Shown here: piece by piece, positions 50,914-60,015 of the stretch | How the letters are laid out: every line of letters starts with the position of its first letter | How positions within the stretch are numbered: position 1 is the stretch's first letter | Source: an uncultured Verrucomicrobiota bacterium | GTDB lineage: Bacteria; Verrucomicrobiota; Kiritimatiellia; Kiritimatiellales; Tichowtungiaceae | NCBI GenBank assembly: GCA_903826865.1 | Contig: CAIKGD010000037.1 | Location: forward strand, 30,993 to 94,992 | Length of the DNA: 64,000 nt | Direction of reading: 5' to 3' | The notes under the pieces: model-generated | Seen by the model: only the letters and a program-made list of their open reading frames with translations | Database searches by the model: none | Told to the model about the DNA's origin: nothing | Program-made: the position numbers and the translations under genes

Positions 50914-52183
50914 AGCCAAGTTTCGCGAGGCCGCCCATGTAGGGACGAAGCGCTTCGGGAATGGTGACGGTGCCGTCGGCGTTCTGGTTGTTTTCGATCA
51001 GCGCGATGACGAGTCGCGGCAGGGCGACGCCGGAACCGTTGAGCGTATGGACAAACTGAACTTTGCCCTGTTCGTCGCGGCAACGGATGCGGGCGCGGCG
51101 GGCCTGGTAATCCCAGAAGTTGCTGACGGAAGAAACTTCGAGCCATTTTTCGACGCCGGGCGCCCAGAGTTCAATGTCGTAGCATTTGGCGGCGCTGAAG
51201 CCGATGTCGGCGGTGCAGAGTTCGATGACGCGGTAGTGCAGGCCGAGTTTCTGTAAAACTTTCTCCGCTTCGCGGACGAGGATTTCGTGCTGTTTTTCGG
51301 AATCTTCCGGCTTCACGAAGTTGACCATTTCGACTTTGTCGAACTGGTGCAGGCGGAGCAGTCCGCGCGTATCGCGTCCGGCGGCACCGGCTTCACGGCG
51401 GAAGCAGGGCGTGTAGGCGGTGAGTTTGAGCGGCAGTTTTTCTTCGATGATTTCGTCGGCGTAGAGATTGGTGACGGGCACTTCGGCGGTCGGCACCGGA
51501 TAGAGCCCGTCGAAGCCGATGTGGTACATATCTTCGGCGAATTTCGGCAGCTGGCCGGTGCCGGTCATGGCGTCGGCGTTACAGACGAACGGCGGTTCGA
51601 CTTCGGTGTAGCCGTGTTCAACGGTGTGCAGATCGAGCATATACTGGATGAGCGCACGCTGGAGACGGGCGCCTTGTCCCGTATAAACCGGAAAGCCGGA
51701 GCCGGCAATTTTGGTGCCGCGTTCAAAGTCTACCAGTTTGAGCGCTTCGGTGATGTCCCAGTGCGGTTTGATTTTGAAATCGAAGGTTTTCTTTTCACCC
51801 CAGGTGCGGACGACGACGTTGTCCGTTTCATCTTTGCCGACGGGGACGCCGGCGAGCGGCAGGTTGGGAATAAAGAGAAGCATCTGCAGAATTTTTTCGT
51901 CGAGTTCGCGCACCTGTTCGTCGAGGGCGGTGATGCGGTCGCCGATCTGGCGGACGCGCTCTTTGGCCTCTTCGGCTTCGGCTTTCTTGCCGTCCTTCAT
52001 GAGACCGCCGATCTTTTTGGAGGCGGCGTTTCGTTCGCCTTTCAGCTCTTCGGCTTCGGTGATGGCGGTGCGGCGGGCGGCATCGAGGCCGAGCAGGCCG
52101 GAAAGGTCGGCTGCGGTTTTGCGGTTGGCGAGCGCCTTTGCGACGGCGTCGGGATTTTCGCGGATGAATTTAATATCGAGCAT
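50912..52183 (-). CDS. serS: seryl-tRNA synthetase
   Basis: 423 residues. Long N-terminal coiled-coil arm (~30-100) binds the Ser tRNA long arm; class II motifs: motif 2 CFRREAGAAGRDTRGLLRLHQFDKVE and motif 3 ALPRLVIALIENNQNADG. Its partner tRNA-Ser(GGA) is at 19 kb. AAAGGA upstream of the ATG. It precedes a palindromic element and then tilS on the same strand. Confidence 0.96.
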   Translation of the reverse strand: MLDIKFIRENPDAVAKALANRKTAADLSGLLGLDAARRTAITEAEELKGERNAASKKIGGLMKDGKKAEAEEAKERVRQIGDRITALDEQVRELDEKILQMLLFIPNLPLAGVPVGKDETDNVVVRTWGEKKTFDFKIKPHWDITEALKLVDFERGTKIAGSGFPVYTGQGARLQRALIQYMLDLHTVEHGYTEVEPPFVCNADAMTGTGQLPKFAEDMYHIGFDGLYPVPTAEVPVTNLYADEIIEEKLPLKLTAYTPCFRREAGAAGRDTRGLLRLHQFDKVEMVNFVKPEDSEKQHEILVREAEKVLQKLGLHYRVIELCTADIGFSAAKCYDIELWAPGVEKWLEVSSVSNFWDYQARRARIRCRDEQGKVQFVHTLNGSGVALPRLVIALIENNQNADGTVTIPEALRPYMGGLAKLG

Positions 52184-52187
52184 GGTG

Positions 52188-53153
52188 TTATCCTTTTTTC
52201 AACTGACAGACGCCGTCAATGGCGATGGCAATGGCACTGAGTTCGCCGATATTATTAAGTACACTGGCTTCAATCCGGCACACATCCAGCGAGCTTTTCC
52301 AGGCATACTTCGGAATGCGGTCGCGCATCTGCGGAATGAAAAGGTCGCCGCCGTGAATGGCCAGCGTCCCCATGATGATCGCTTCCGGATTGAAAGCCTG
52401 CAGGAGGATGCCGACGGCATGAGCCATTTTTTCAATGAAAACATCCCACTTTTTGCAAGCATAGGCGTCGCCTGCACGAATGGCGGCGCGGACTTCCTGC
52501 ATACCGATTTTCGCGGGATCGCCGCCGGCTTCTTTGAGAATCGAAGTTTGCACGCCGCAGGCGATGTCCGCCCGCACCTGATCGGCAAAATTTTTGCCGC
52601 CGCAATAGGCTTCCCAGCAGCCGGTTTTACCGCAGCCGCAGAGCGGACCGTTCAAGTCGAGTGTCATGTGTCCCACTTCGCCGCCCAGATCGTTGGTTCC
52701 CGCAACCAGCTGTCCGTTTGCGATGATGCCTGCACCGATGCCGGTGCTCATCGTAAGATAAATGAGGTCTTTTCCCTTGCAGGCACCGAACATATATTCA
52801 GCCAGTCCGGCGCCGTTGGCATCGTTCTGCATAAAGACCGGACGTTTAAATTTGTCTTCGATGAAGTCGCCGACTTTAAAGTGATCCCAGCCCTTAAGGT
52901 TCGGTGTCTGAAGAATCATGCGGCGTTTTGAACACATCGGACCGGGCGAGCTGATTCCAATGGCATCAATCTGATTAACGGTCAGACCGGCTTTGGCGAT
53001 CAGTTCTCCGGCGACCTCGGCAGCCCGTGTCAGTGTTTTCTGCGCACTGCCGGGATCCGTGGGGAACCGCTGGTCGACAAAAAGTTCTCCCCGCTCGTTT
53101 CCGATGGAAAGCGCTATTTTTGTACCGCCGATATCAATACCTAGTAAATTCAT
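52188..53153 (-). CDS. ROK-family sugar kinase (glucokinase-like)
   Basis: 321 residues. LLGIDIGGTKIALSIGN is the phosphate loop, GAGIIANGQLVAGTNDLGGEVGHM leads to the ROK zinc signature CGCGKTGCWEAYCGG. ROK enzymes phosphorylate glucose, N-acetylglucosamine or similar hexoses, and some are repressors, but the N-terminal HTH is missing here, so it is an enzyme. GAGGG lies 4-8 bases before the ATG; serS starts 4 bases downstream of its stop. Confidence 0.9.
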   Translation of the reverse strand: MNLLGIDIGGTKIALSIGNERGELFVDQRFPTDPGSAQKTLTRAAEVAGELIAKAGLTVNQIDAIGISSPGPMCSKRRMILQTPNLKGWDHFKVGDFIEDKFKRPVFMQNDANGAGLAEYMFGACKGKDLIYLTMSTGIGAGIIANGQLVAGTNDLGGEVGHMTLDLNGPLCGCGKTGCWEAYCGGKNFADQVRADIACGVQTSILKEAGGDPAKIGMQEVRAAIRAGDAYACKKWDVFIEKMAHAVGILLQAFNPEAIIMGTLAIHGGDLFIPQMRDRIPKYAWKSSLDVCRIEASVLNNIGELSAIAIAIDGVCQLKKG

Positions 53154-53228
53154 TTATCCCTCACAACCCGCTAAAGAACTTTGCTTTTTACCTGTCTGCC
53201 GGATGCTTGCAATCAAAATATAGGTTTA

Positions 53229-54116
53229 TCAGTCCATCAGCAGAAGCAGCGCGACCGTCACTCCGTTAAACAGGGCGTGCATTCCGATCGGTACCAGCAG
53301 CGATTGGGTGCGGGCGTAGGCCAGACTGAACATCACCGAAAGAAGAAAGAGCGGAAGGAACGACGGCAGATGAAGATGCATTCCGCCGAAAACGGCAGAA
53401 ACCAGTATGATGCCCGGCCAGAAGCCGGTGCGGCGAACCATGAACGGAAGAAGGATGCCCCGGAAGACAATTTCTTCAAACACCGGCGCTACGATGATTG
53501 TTATGAAGAAAAGGACGGTGCGCATCGGCCATGCCGCCGGAGCCGTCAGTATCTGTGAAATATCCTGCAAAAAAAAATCGCAGCCGAACTGGTGGAGCAG
53601 AATCTGGTAAAGCGCGCTGCAAAGCCAGAGTACCGGCAGTGCCGCCAGATAGAAAATTACAGAGAGACCCAGCAGCGCGGGGATTTTTTTCCAATGAAGG
53701 CCGAACAGTTCCCGGCTTTGAACCCCGGCGAAATGAAACAGCAGGCCGAGCAGTGCCAGCACCGGCAGATGAAAAAACAGGGTCTGAAAAACAACCGTTT
53801 TCGGTTCAATTCCGCTGCCGGGAAACATCAGCAGGTAGAGCCACGAAGCGAGCAGGTAAAATCCGATCAATATTCCGGAAAAAATCAGTACCATCTGCCA
53901 TGGCAAAGCACGGGAAGTCAGACGGCCTTCCAGCTCAGTCCGGTGTACGGGCCGTTTGATCCAATACAATACCAGCCCGGCATCGGCTGCGATTCCGAGG
54001 CAGATCAGCAGCAGAAAAAACAGACCGGCGGCCATCGTTCCCGGCGGCGGGGTGCTGTATTCCCAGTAGGGTTCGACCTGCGGCAGTATTTTATGCAAAA
54101 AAGAAGAAAAGGTCAT
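53229..54116 (-). CDS. CPBP (CAAX-like) intramembrane protease
   Basis: 295 residues with about seven membrane helices. The CPBP motifs are present: APVFEEIVFRGILLPF (EExxxR) and FGGMHLHLP (His), the metal-site residues of Abi/Rce1-like membrane proteases. Such proteins cleave membrane substrates or act in bacteriocin self-protection; the target is unknown. Divergent from asd across 80 bases. Confidence 0.88.
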   Translation of the reverse strand: MTFSSFLHKILPQVEPYWEYSTPPPGTMAAGLFFLLLICLGIAADAGLVLYWIKRPVHRTELEGRLTSRALPWQMVLIFSGILIGFYLLASWLYLLMFPGSGIEPKTVVFQTLFFHLPVLALLGLLFHFAGVQSRELFGLHWKKIPALLGLSVIFYLAALPVLWLCSALYQILLHQFGCDFFLQDISQILTAPAAWPMRTVLFFITIIVAPVFEEIVFRGILLPFMVRRTGFWPGIILVSAVFGGMHLHLPSFLPLFLLSVMFSLAYARTQSLLVPIGMHALFNGVTVALLLLMD

Positions 54117-54196
54117 GATTCGCAGACAATAGCGGCTTGCGTTCGGTTTTTAAATAAAATACCGTGGCCGCCTTTTAAATTTGAGGAGAGCGTATA

Positions 54197-55303
54197 ATGA
54201 AAACAGGCTTGGTGGGATGGCGCGGCATGGTCGGTTCTGTCCTGATGGGACGCATGCAGGCGGAAAATGATTTTGCGGCGATTGATCCCGTATTTTTCAC
54301 TACTTCACAGGCCGGGCAGGCCGCACCCGCCATCGGCAAAAGCAAGTCCGTTCTCCTTGATGCGTTCGATCTCGACGCGCTTGCCGCTATGGACGTGATT
54401 CTGACCTGCCAGGGCGGTGACTATACCCAGGCGGTTCACGGCAAACTGCGGGCCGCCGGCTGGAACGGATACTGGATTGACGCCGCTTCAACGCTGCGCA
54501 TGAGCAAAGATGCCGTCATTATTCTCGACCCGGTCAACCTTCCCGTCATTGAAAACGCTTTGGCCGACGGCAAAAAAGATTTTATCGGCGGTAACTGCAC
54601 GGTCAGTCTGATGCTGATGGCGATCGGCGGGCTCTTCAAGGCCGGACTGGTCGAATGGCTTTCCTCCATGACCTATCAGGCGGCCTCCGGAGCCGGTGCA
54701 CAGAATATGCGCGAACTGCTCAGCCAGATGGGCACACTGCATCAGACGGCATCCGCCGATCTGCTGACGCCTTCCTCCGCTATTCTCGACATCGACCGTA
54801 AGGTGACGGAAAGTCTGCGCGGGAAAGAGATGCCGACGGAACATTTCGGCGCGCCGCTGGCGGGCTCCTTGATTCCATGGATTGACAAACTGGTGGATGA
54901 CGGCCAGACCAAAGAGGAGTGGAAAGGTTTTGCGGAAACCAACAAAATTCTGGGAACAAAAACCGCTATCCCGATTGACGGCCTCTGCGTGCGCATCGGT
55001 GCCATGCGCTGCCACAGCCAGGGACTCACCATCAAACTGAAGAAAAATGTGCCGGTGGAAGACATCATCGAAATTATCCGCAACGACAATGAGTGGGTGG
55101 ATGTGGTCGGAAACACCAAACCGGAAACCCTCGCTCGCCTGACGCCTGCGGCGGTCTCGGGCACCTTGACTGTCCCCGTCGGCCGTATCCGCAAAATGAA
55201 GATGGGGCCTGAATATCTCACCGCCTTTACCTGCGGCGACCAGCTGCTCTGGGGCGCGGCCGAACCGTTGCGCCGGATGCTGCGCATTCTGAAGAAAGCA
55301 TAA
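54197..55303 (+). CDS. asd: aspartate-semialdehyde dehydrogenase
   Basis: 368 residues, the E. coli-like Asd type. [17 protein letters not shown] is the NADP motif, [15 protein letters not shown] holds the catalytic Cys, and the later [15 protein letters not shown] includes the catalytic His. It makes aspartate semialdehyde for lysine, threonine, methionine and meso-diaminopimelate. GAGGAG lies upstream. Confidence 0.95.
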   Translation: MKTGLVGWRGMVGSVLMGRMQAENDFAAIDPVFFTTSQAGQAAPAIGKSKSVLLDAFDLDALAAMDVILTCQGGDYTQAVHGKLRAAGWNGYWIDAASTLRMSKDAVIILDPVNLPVIENALADGKKDFIGGNCTVSLMLMAIGGLFKAGLVEWLSSMTYQAASGAGAQNMRELLSQMGTLHQTASADLLTPSSAILDIDRKVTESLRGKEMPTEHFGAPLAGSLIPWIDKLVDDGQTKEEWKGFAETNKILGTKTAIPIDGLCVRIGAMRCHSQGLTIKLKKNVPVEDIIEIIRNDNEWVDVVGNTKPETLARLTPAAVSGTLTVPVGRIRKMKMGPEYLTAFTCGDQLLWGAAEPLRRMLRILKKA

Positions 55304-55411
55304 CGGGATACGGGTTCTGATACCGGCCTCACGCGATATCCGGTTTTTATAAGTCCCGGCCAAAACTCTGTGATCTCCTGCAGTCGTGCAATCAAAGGTT
55401 GAACCGGATTT

Positions 55412-55435
55412 ACCGGAGGCTTATGCTCCGGTTTT
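55412..55435 (+). terminator. hairpin with T-run upstream of exbB
   Basis: ACCGGAG-GCTTATG-CTCCGGT followed by TTT; the exbB ribosome-binding site CGGAG lies 4 bases later. It may end asd transcription or act as an attenuator for exbB. Confidence 0.45.
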
Positions 55436-55447
55436 CGGAGAACTATT

Positions 55448-56029
55448 ATGTTTGAAGGCATTTATGACAAAATCGGGATGGCGGGTGTGGTGCTGGCGTT
55501 CCTGCCGTTTTTCAGCCTCTACTTTTTCCTGCAGACGCTGATTTATCTGGCGTGGGTTCCTCGCGGATTCAGAAAGTTCCGCACGGCATTCGAAAGTCCT
55601 GCTCCGGCGGTGACGGAAGAGCAGTCGCGCTGCAATCCGCTCAGTTCGGTGCTTTGGGATGTGCTTAAACACCAGACACCGCGCGGAGAGGTGCAGGAAG
55701 AAGTGCAGTATCTCTTCCAGCGCACCTTCGGCCGCACCTATGTTGCGGTCACCGTACTGCGGCTGATTTCGGTAGTTTCTCCTTTGCTGGGGCTGTACGG
55801 AACCGTGCTGGGAATGTCGAAAGTTTTCCGTGAAATCGGCGCGAAGTCGATGGCGGTTGACCAGTCAGTACTGGCCAACGGCATTTGGGAGGCGCTGATT
55901 ACAACCATTATGGGGCTGAGCATCGCCATTCCGACGCTGGTTTTTTATTATCTGATCCGCCTGCGCATCCGTTCGCTGATGATCGAGTGCATTGAAAGTG
56001 CCCGGGCGCTTATCAGAAATTCGAAATAG
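55448..56029 (+). CDS. exbB: ExbB/TolQ/MotA-family proton channel subunit
   Basis: 193 residues, three membrane segments. VTVLRLISVVSPLLGLYGTVLGMSKVF and ANGIWEALITTIMGLSIAIPTLVFYY are the conserved TolQ/ExbB channel helices with Thr/Gly residues. With ExbD it converts proton-motive force to work for TonB. First gene of exbB-exbD-tonB. Confidence 0.9.
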   Translation: MFEGIYDKIGMAGVVLAFLPFFSLYFFLQTLIYLAWVPRGFRKFRTAFESPAPAVTEEQSRCNPLSSVLWDVLKHQTPRGEVQEEVQYLFQRTFGRTYVAVTVLRLISVVSPLLGLYGTVLGMSKVFREIGAKSMAVDQSVLANGIWEALITTIMGLSIAIPTLVFYYLIRLRIRSLMIECIESARALIRNSK

Positions 56030-56039
56030 AAATCGCGCT

Positions 56040-56444
56040 ATGTTTGAGCATTTTTCACTGGATGATGAGTTTGATGCGGAGATTGATCTGACGCCGCTGG
56101 TGGATACAATTTTCATCCTGCTGATCTTTTTCTTTCTCACGACAACGTTTGTGAGCCCGTCGTTGCAGGTGAATCTGGCGAAGGCGGCGTCGGCGGCAGT
56201 CGTCAACGAACGCAAGGAGCAGCTGGTCATAACGATCGACGCACACGGTACGATTTTTCATGGGAGCACAACACTGAGCCGCAAGGATATTCCGGCACTG
56301 CTTAAGGCGAATCCGGATCGGGGTATCAACCTGTTTGTAGATCGCGCCGCGCCGTTCGAGTCTTTTCTGTCAGTGGTGGACGAGGCCCGTCTGCTGAACC
56401 GCAAAGACATTTCGATTACTACGCTTCCAGACGACCGTGAATAG
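56040..56444 (+). CDS. exbD: ExbD/TolR-family protein
   Basis: 134 residues from ATG 56040. Single membrane helix with the essential Asp in IDLTPLVDTIFILLIFFFL, then a periplasmic domain. It overlaps the tonB-like start by 8 bases and follows exbB by 10 bases. Confidence 0.9.
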   Translation: MFEHFSLDDEFDAEIDLTPLVDTIFILLIFFFLTTTFVSPSLQVNLAKAASAAVVNERKEQLVITIDAHGTIFHGSTTLSRKDIPALLKANPDRGINLFVDRAAPFESFLSVVDEARLLNRKDISITTLPDDRE

Positions 56445-57168
56445 TTTTCGCACATCCGAGCGGCTTAGCGGTTTGCTGGCCTTTGCGCTCAGCGGCCTGT
56501 TGCATATTGCAGCCGGAGTGATTGTTTTTTTTGCGGCGCAGAGAGCCGCTGTCGAACAATGGCCTGCGATGGGTCCGAAAGCGGTCAATATGAGTTTTGC
56601 GCAAATTGAGCTTCAGCCGGCCGCAGCTTCGCCGGCACAACCGGTACCACCGCCGGCACAACCCGCGCCGCCGCCGCCCGAAGCAGCGGATGTGGCGCTT
56701 AAAGAAATTCAAAAAACAGCCGAACCAAAACCTGAACCCGAAATGTCGCGGCCGGAGGAAGTGAAAACGGCGCAACCGCCCGCTGTCGAGCAGGTTGCGC
56801 AGATGGCACAGGCAGCCTCTGCGCCGGGAGTACAGGTGGAATTGTCAGAACAGTTGGCGGGCCGCGGCCGGGCGGGGGAAATTGATTGGCGCATGCTGGC
56901 GGTTGCCAAGCTTCGTGCGATGATTGAGCGCGAAAAATATTATCCGGCGGCGGCTCAGAAAGCCGGGTATACCGGGCGGGTCAGCGTGCGCATCCGCCTT
57001 GAAGCGGACGGCACGGTTTCCGGCTATGAGGTCAAAGAGAGCCGCGGACATTCCCTGCTGGTGCGTGCAGTGGAAGCAACGCTGGAAAAAATCAAAGGCC
57101 GGACGATCGGTCTAACGCTGCCCGGACGGTTTGAAATTCTGTTGCCGATAGAATTTGAACTGAATTGA
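56437..57168 (+). CDS. tonB: TonB-like energy transducer
   Basis: 243 residues from GTG 56437. An N-terminal membrane helix, a long Pro/Ala/Glu-rich rigid spacer (~60-125) and a C-terminal TonB domain with YYPAAAQKAGYTGRVSVRIRLE and ADGTVSGYEVKESRGH, ending in a beta strand. Spans the periplasm to drive outer-membrane receptors. No TonB-dependent receptor lies in the window. A small membrane protein follows. Confidence 0.88.
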   Translation: MNSFRTSERLSGLLAFALSGLLHIAAGVIVFFAAQRAAVEQWPAMGPKAVNMSFAQIELQPAAASPAQPVPPPAQPAPPPPEAADVALKEIQKTAEPKPEPEMSRPEEVKTAQPPAVEQVAQMAQAASAPGVQVELSEQLAGRGRAGEIDWRMLAVAKLRAMIEREKYYPAAAQKAGYTGRVSVRIRLEADGTVSGYEVKESRGHSLLVRAVEATLEKIKGRTIGLTLPGRFEILLPIEFELN

Positions 57169-57201
57169 TTTCAACCGGCGGAAAGTTTTCGGGAACAACG
57201 G

Positions 57202-57378
57202 ATGAACTGGGATGCGGTCAGAATGTGGACGGCGATTATTTTGCTGCTGGATGCGGCGTTCGGACTTTGGAACCATAAACGGTTTCAAGCCGTGGTTCCG
57301 AAGATCAATATTGCCCGTATAGCGCTGATTGAAGCAGGTGCGGCGCTGTTTCTGGTTCTGCTCGGGTTATGGCTGTGA
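57202..57378 (+). CDS. 58-residue membrane protein, function unknown
   Basis: ORF of 58 residues (MNWDAVRMWTAIILLLD... IEAGAALFLVLLGLWL). Two hydrophobic segments (about residues 9-22 and 40-58) are joined by a basic loop (NHKRFQAVVPKIN). It starts 33 bases after tonB and overlaps the start of the next gene by 10 bases, consistent with translational coupling. No family is recognised. Confidence 0.5.
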   Translation: MNWDAVRMWTAIILLLDAAFGLWNHKRFQAVVPKINIARIALIEAGAALFLVLLGLWL

Positions 57379-60002
57379 TTGCTTTCATGGTGCTTTCTAT
57401 GCTTATATCCCCGGCTCTTAATATGTTCCGGATGGTGATATGCAAAGTGATTTATATGGTTAATTCCATTTTTTTACGGGCTTTGAGTGCGATTCTCTTT
57501 TTGAGCTTCCTGATTTATCCGCCGGCGGCCCGCGGCACAGAAGGTGAACCGGAGTGGCCGCCGGTAACAGGAATCGAGCTTGCACGCGGCGCTTTTGACA
57601 TCCGGCTTTATGCCGCGCCGGGCGGTGACCCGCGGGCACTGGTTGTTTTCGGTTCAGGCGACGGCGGCTGGAGCGCGTGGGAACATGTCATCAGCACCTG
57701 GCTGCAAACGGCCAATGTGGCCGTTGTTTCATTTGATTTTGAAAAATATTCAGTTACTGATTTTGATCAGCCAACTGTTGCGAAAGATATGGCTGCTGTA
57801 GCGGCTTTTGCAGCCAAGCAGTTGCATGCAGAGGGGATTCCGGTTCTTTACGGCGGATGGAGTATGGGGGCTGCTCAGGCGATTGCCGCTGCCAGAGGAA
57901 CAAACCGGCCGCCGGAACTTGCCGGACTGCTGCTGATGAGTCTGGACAGCCGCGGCCGTTACGGAGTCCGCGCGCCGGATCTGGTCGGTATTACGCCGAC
58001 CGGACCGGGAACATTCGACCTGAAGGAGTTTAATCCGGTTCTGAGTGATCTCAGAGTGGTTCAGTATCATGGCACGGCTGATTTTATGGCTCAAACGACC
58101 TGGATACGGCTGCTGAAATCTCCCCATCAGTTGTATCTGTTGAAAGGGATGAATCACGGATTTGACGGGCTCAGCCCTGAGTTCCGGTCTGTACTGCTGG
58201 ATGGCGTGGCATGGGCGCTGGGAGACGATTCCGCCGCTGCGCCGCCGGAGGAATCCGGACATTTACAGCCCGCAAAGATAACGGTGTACGGAATTCTTGT
58301 ATTTGTACTGCTGGGCGTAATTTTTTCACGCAGGATGGTGCTGACACTTCTGCCTGTTTCTGTGGCGTTGTGCGGATTTTCAAATATTCTCGACGCCCTG
58401 TTTCCTTCATCCCCCGCTCTTATTGATAAAATACAGGCGTGGATTCCTCTGGAACTCAGTCAGAACGGGCAGTTTCTTTTGTTTCTCTCGGGAGTGCTGC
58501 TGCTGGTGCTGGCCCGGGGACTGCATCGGTGCAAGCAGGTTGCCTGGCACATGACGACGGCGATTCTGATGGTGTCGGCGATTCTGGATTTCACGCAAAC
58601 ATTTAACTGGAACCGGTCCGCTGTTGCGCTGGTATTGCTGGTTGCACTATTCCGCTGCCGCAATCTGTTTAAGGCCCGCTCCGATATATTTTCCTTTCGG
58701 CTTGGCATCGCCGTTGCCGGCGTGCTGCTTCTGCTGCTCGTGGGATATGGAGCGGTATCTATTCACGGGCTGGGGGCACGCGGAATTTTCGGGGATCGTT
58801 TGTCGTGGGCCGAGTCGTTCCACGGCGCTGTTTTTACTGTCCTGCAGGTCAGAACCGAACTTGATGAGCTTGCCGGCCGGGAAGCTGCGCATTTTTTGAA
58901 TACGATCCGGCTTCAAGGGCTGGGTGTAGGATTTTTTGCGCTGATTATGGTTTTACGCCCGGTGATTCTCAGGAGGCATTCACACAGTCCGGCGGATTTT
59001 GAAAACGTCCGGCGGCTGGTTGAAACCTATTCAGAGGATACCATGGCCGTATTTGCCCTGCTTCCGGACAAACATTATTACTTTGAGGAGGGGATGGAGG
59101 GTGTCATTGCCTATGCGCTTTGGTGGAATGTCGCAGTGGTGCTGGCCGATCCGATTTGCAGGCCTGATTGCCGGGAGCCGCTGGTGCACGGATTTATCCG
59201 CTTCTGCCGGCGGAGTGATTGGAAGCCGGTTTTTTACTGCCTTCACCGGACCCATCGTGACATTTATGAACGGGCCGGGTTTCAGCTGATTCGTATCGCC
59301 GAGGAGGCCCGACTGCGCTTGGTCGATTTTAAACTGGATGGAGCCTGTTTTCAGAATCTGCGAACCGCCCGGAACAAGGCCCGCAAAAACAATCTGGTGT
59401 TCGGATGGTACGGCGGAAACGGAACTTTACCGGATGAGCATCTGGAACATCAGCTTCTGGATTTGTCGCAGGAATGGCTGACCCGGAAACGCGGCGGTGA
59501 AATGGGTTTTGATCTCAGTGCCTTTACTCCGCAAACCATTCGTGAAAAGACGGTTGCTTTGGTTCGTTCGCCTGACGGACGGCTGGAAGCGTTTACCACG
59601 TGGCACACCTATGATCATGGCCGCGGCCGCTGTCTTGATCTTATGCGCAGTCATGCCGAAGCCCGGGATGTTATGGATTTTCTGATTCTGGAAGCCATGC
59701 AGTCTTTTCGGGATCAGGGGGTTGAAGAGGTCAGTTTTGGAAGCGCTCCTCTTGCAAATACATCCGACCCCAGCGAACACAGCATGTACGACAGAGCCAT
59801 CCGGTTTATTTTTGAAAATCTCGAGCGTTTTTACGGCTACAAACGACTGTTTTTCTTCAAGCAGAAGTATAGCCCCAACTGGGAAGCACGCTATCTGGCT
59901 TATCCCTGCGGCACCTCGCTTCTGCTGGTGGGTCTGGCGATTGCCGGAGTTCATCTTACGCATGGATTCCGGAGTTTGTTCCGTCGTTCCGGCCGGGGTT
60001 GA
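57369..60002 (+). CDS. AcvB/VirJ-like hydrolase fused to MprF/LpiA-type lysyl-phosphatidylglycerol synthase
   Basis: 877 residues. After a hydrophobic N-terminus (~30-55) comes a VirJ/AcvB-type alpha/beta-hydrolase (~60-285): GSGDGGWSAWEH (95-106), nucleophile GGWSMGAAQA (Ser 165) and MNHGFDG (His 263). Then 300-525 holds about six membrane helices, and 535-860 is a DUF2156-type aminoacyl-transferase domain (YYFEEGMEGVIAYALWWN, ARNKARKNNLVFGWYG, EEVSFGSAPLAN, SPNWEARYLAYP). In Agrobacterium and rhizobia acvB and lpiA are adjacent separate genes, the hydrolase removing and the synthase adding lysine on phosphatidylglycerol. The exact start is uncertain (57369 or an internal Met up to 57456). 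Confidence 0.8.
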   Translation: MAVIAFMVLSMLISPALNMFRMVICKVIYMVNSIFLRALSAILFLSFLIYPPAARGTEGEPEWPPVTGIELARGAFDIRLYAAPGGDPRALVVFGSGDGGWSAWEHVISTWLQTANVAVVSFDFEKYSVTDFDQPTVAKDMAAVAAFAAKQLHAEGIPVLYGGWSMGAAQAIAAARGTNRPPELAGLLLMSLDSRGRYGVRAPDLVGITPTGPGTFDLKEFNPVLSDLRVVQYHGTADFMAQTTWIRLLKSPHQLYLLKGMNHGFDGLSPEFRSVLLDGVAWALGDDSAAAPPEESGHLQPAKITVYGILVFVLLGVIFSRRMVLTLLPVSVALCGFSNILDALFPSSPALIDKIQAWIPLELSQNGQFLLFLSGVLLLVLARGLHRCKQVAWHMTTAILMVSAILDFTQTFNWNRSAVALVLLVALFRCRNLFKARSDIFSFRLGIAVAGVLLLLLVGYGAVSIHGLGARGIFGDRLSWAESFHGAVFTVLQVRTELDELAGREAAHFLNTIRLQGLGVGFFALIMVLRPVILRRHSHSPADFENVRRLVETYSEDTMAVFALLPDKHYYFEEGMEGVIAYALWWNVAVVLADPICRPDCREPLVHGFIRFCRRSDWKPVFYCLHRTHRDIYERAGFQLIRIAEEARLRLVDFKLDGACFQNLRTARNKARKNNLVFGWYGGNGTLPDEHLEHQLLDLSQEWLTRKRGGEMGFDLSAFTPQTIREKTVALVRSPDGRLEAFTTWHTYDHGRGRCLDLMRSHAEARDVMDFLILEAMQSFRDQGVEEVSFGSAPLANTSDPSEHSMYDRAIRFIFENLERFYGYKRLFFFKQKYSPNWEARYLAYPCGTSLLLVGLAIAGVHLTHGFRSLFRRSGRG

Positions 60003-60015
60003 AAAGACGTAACGC

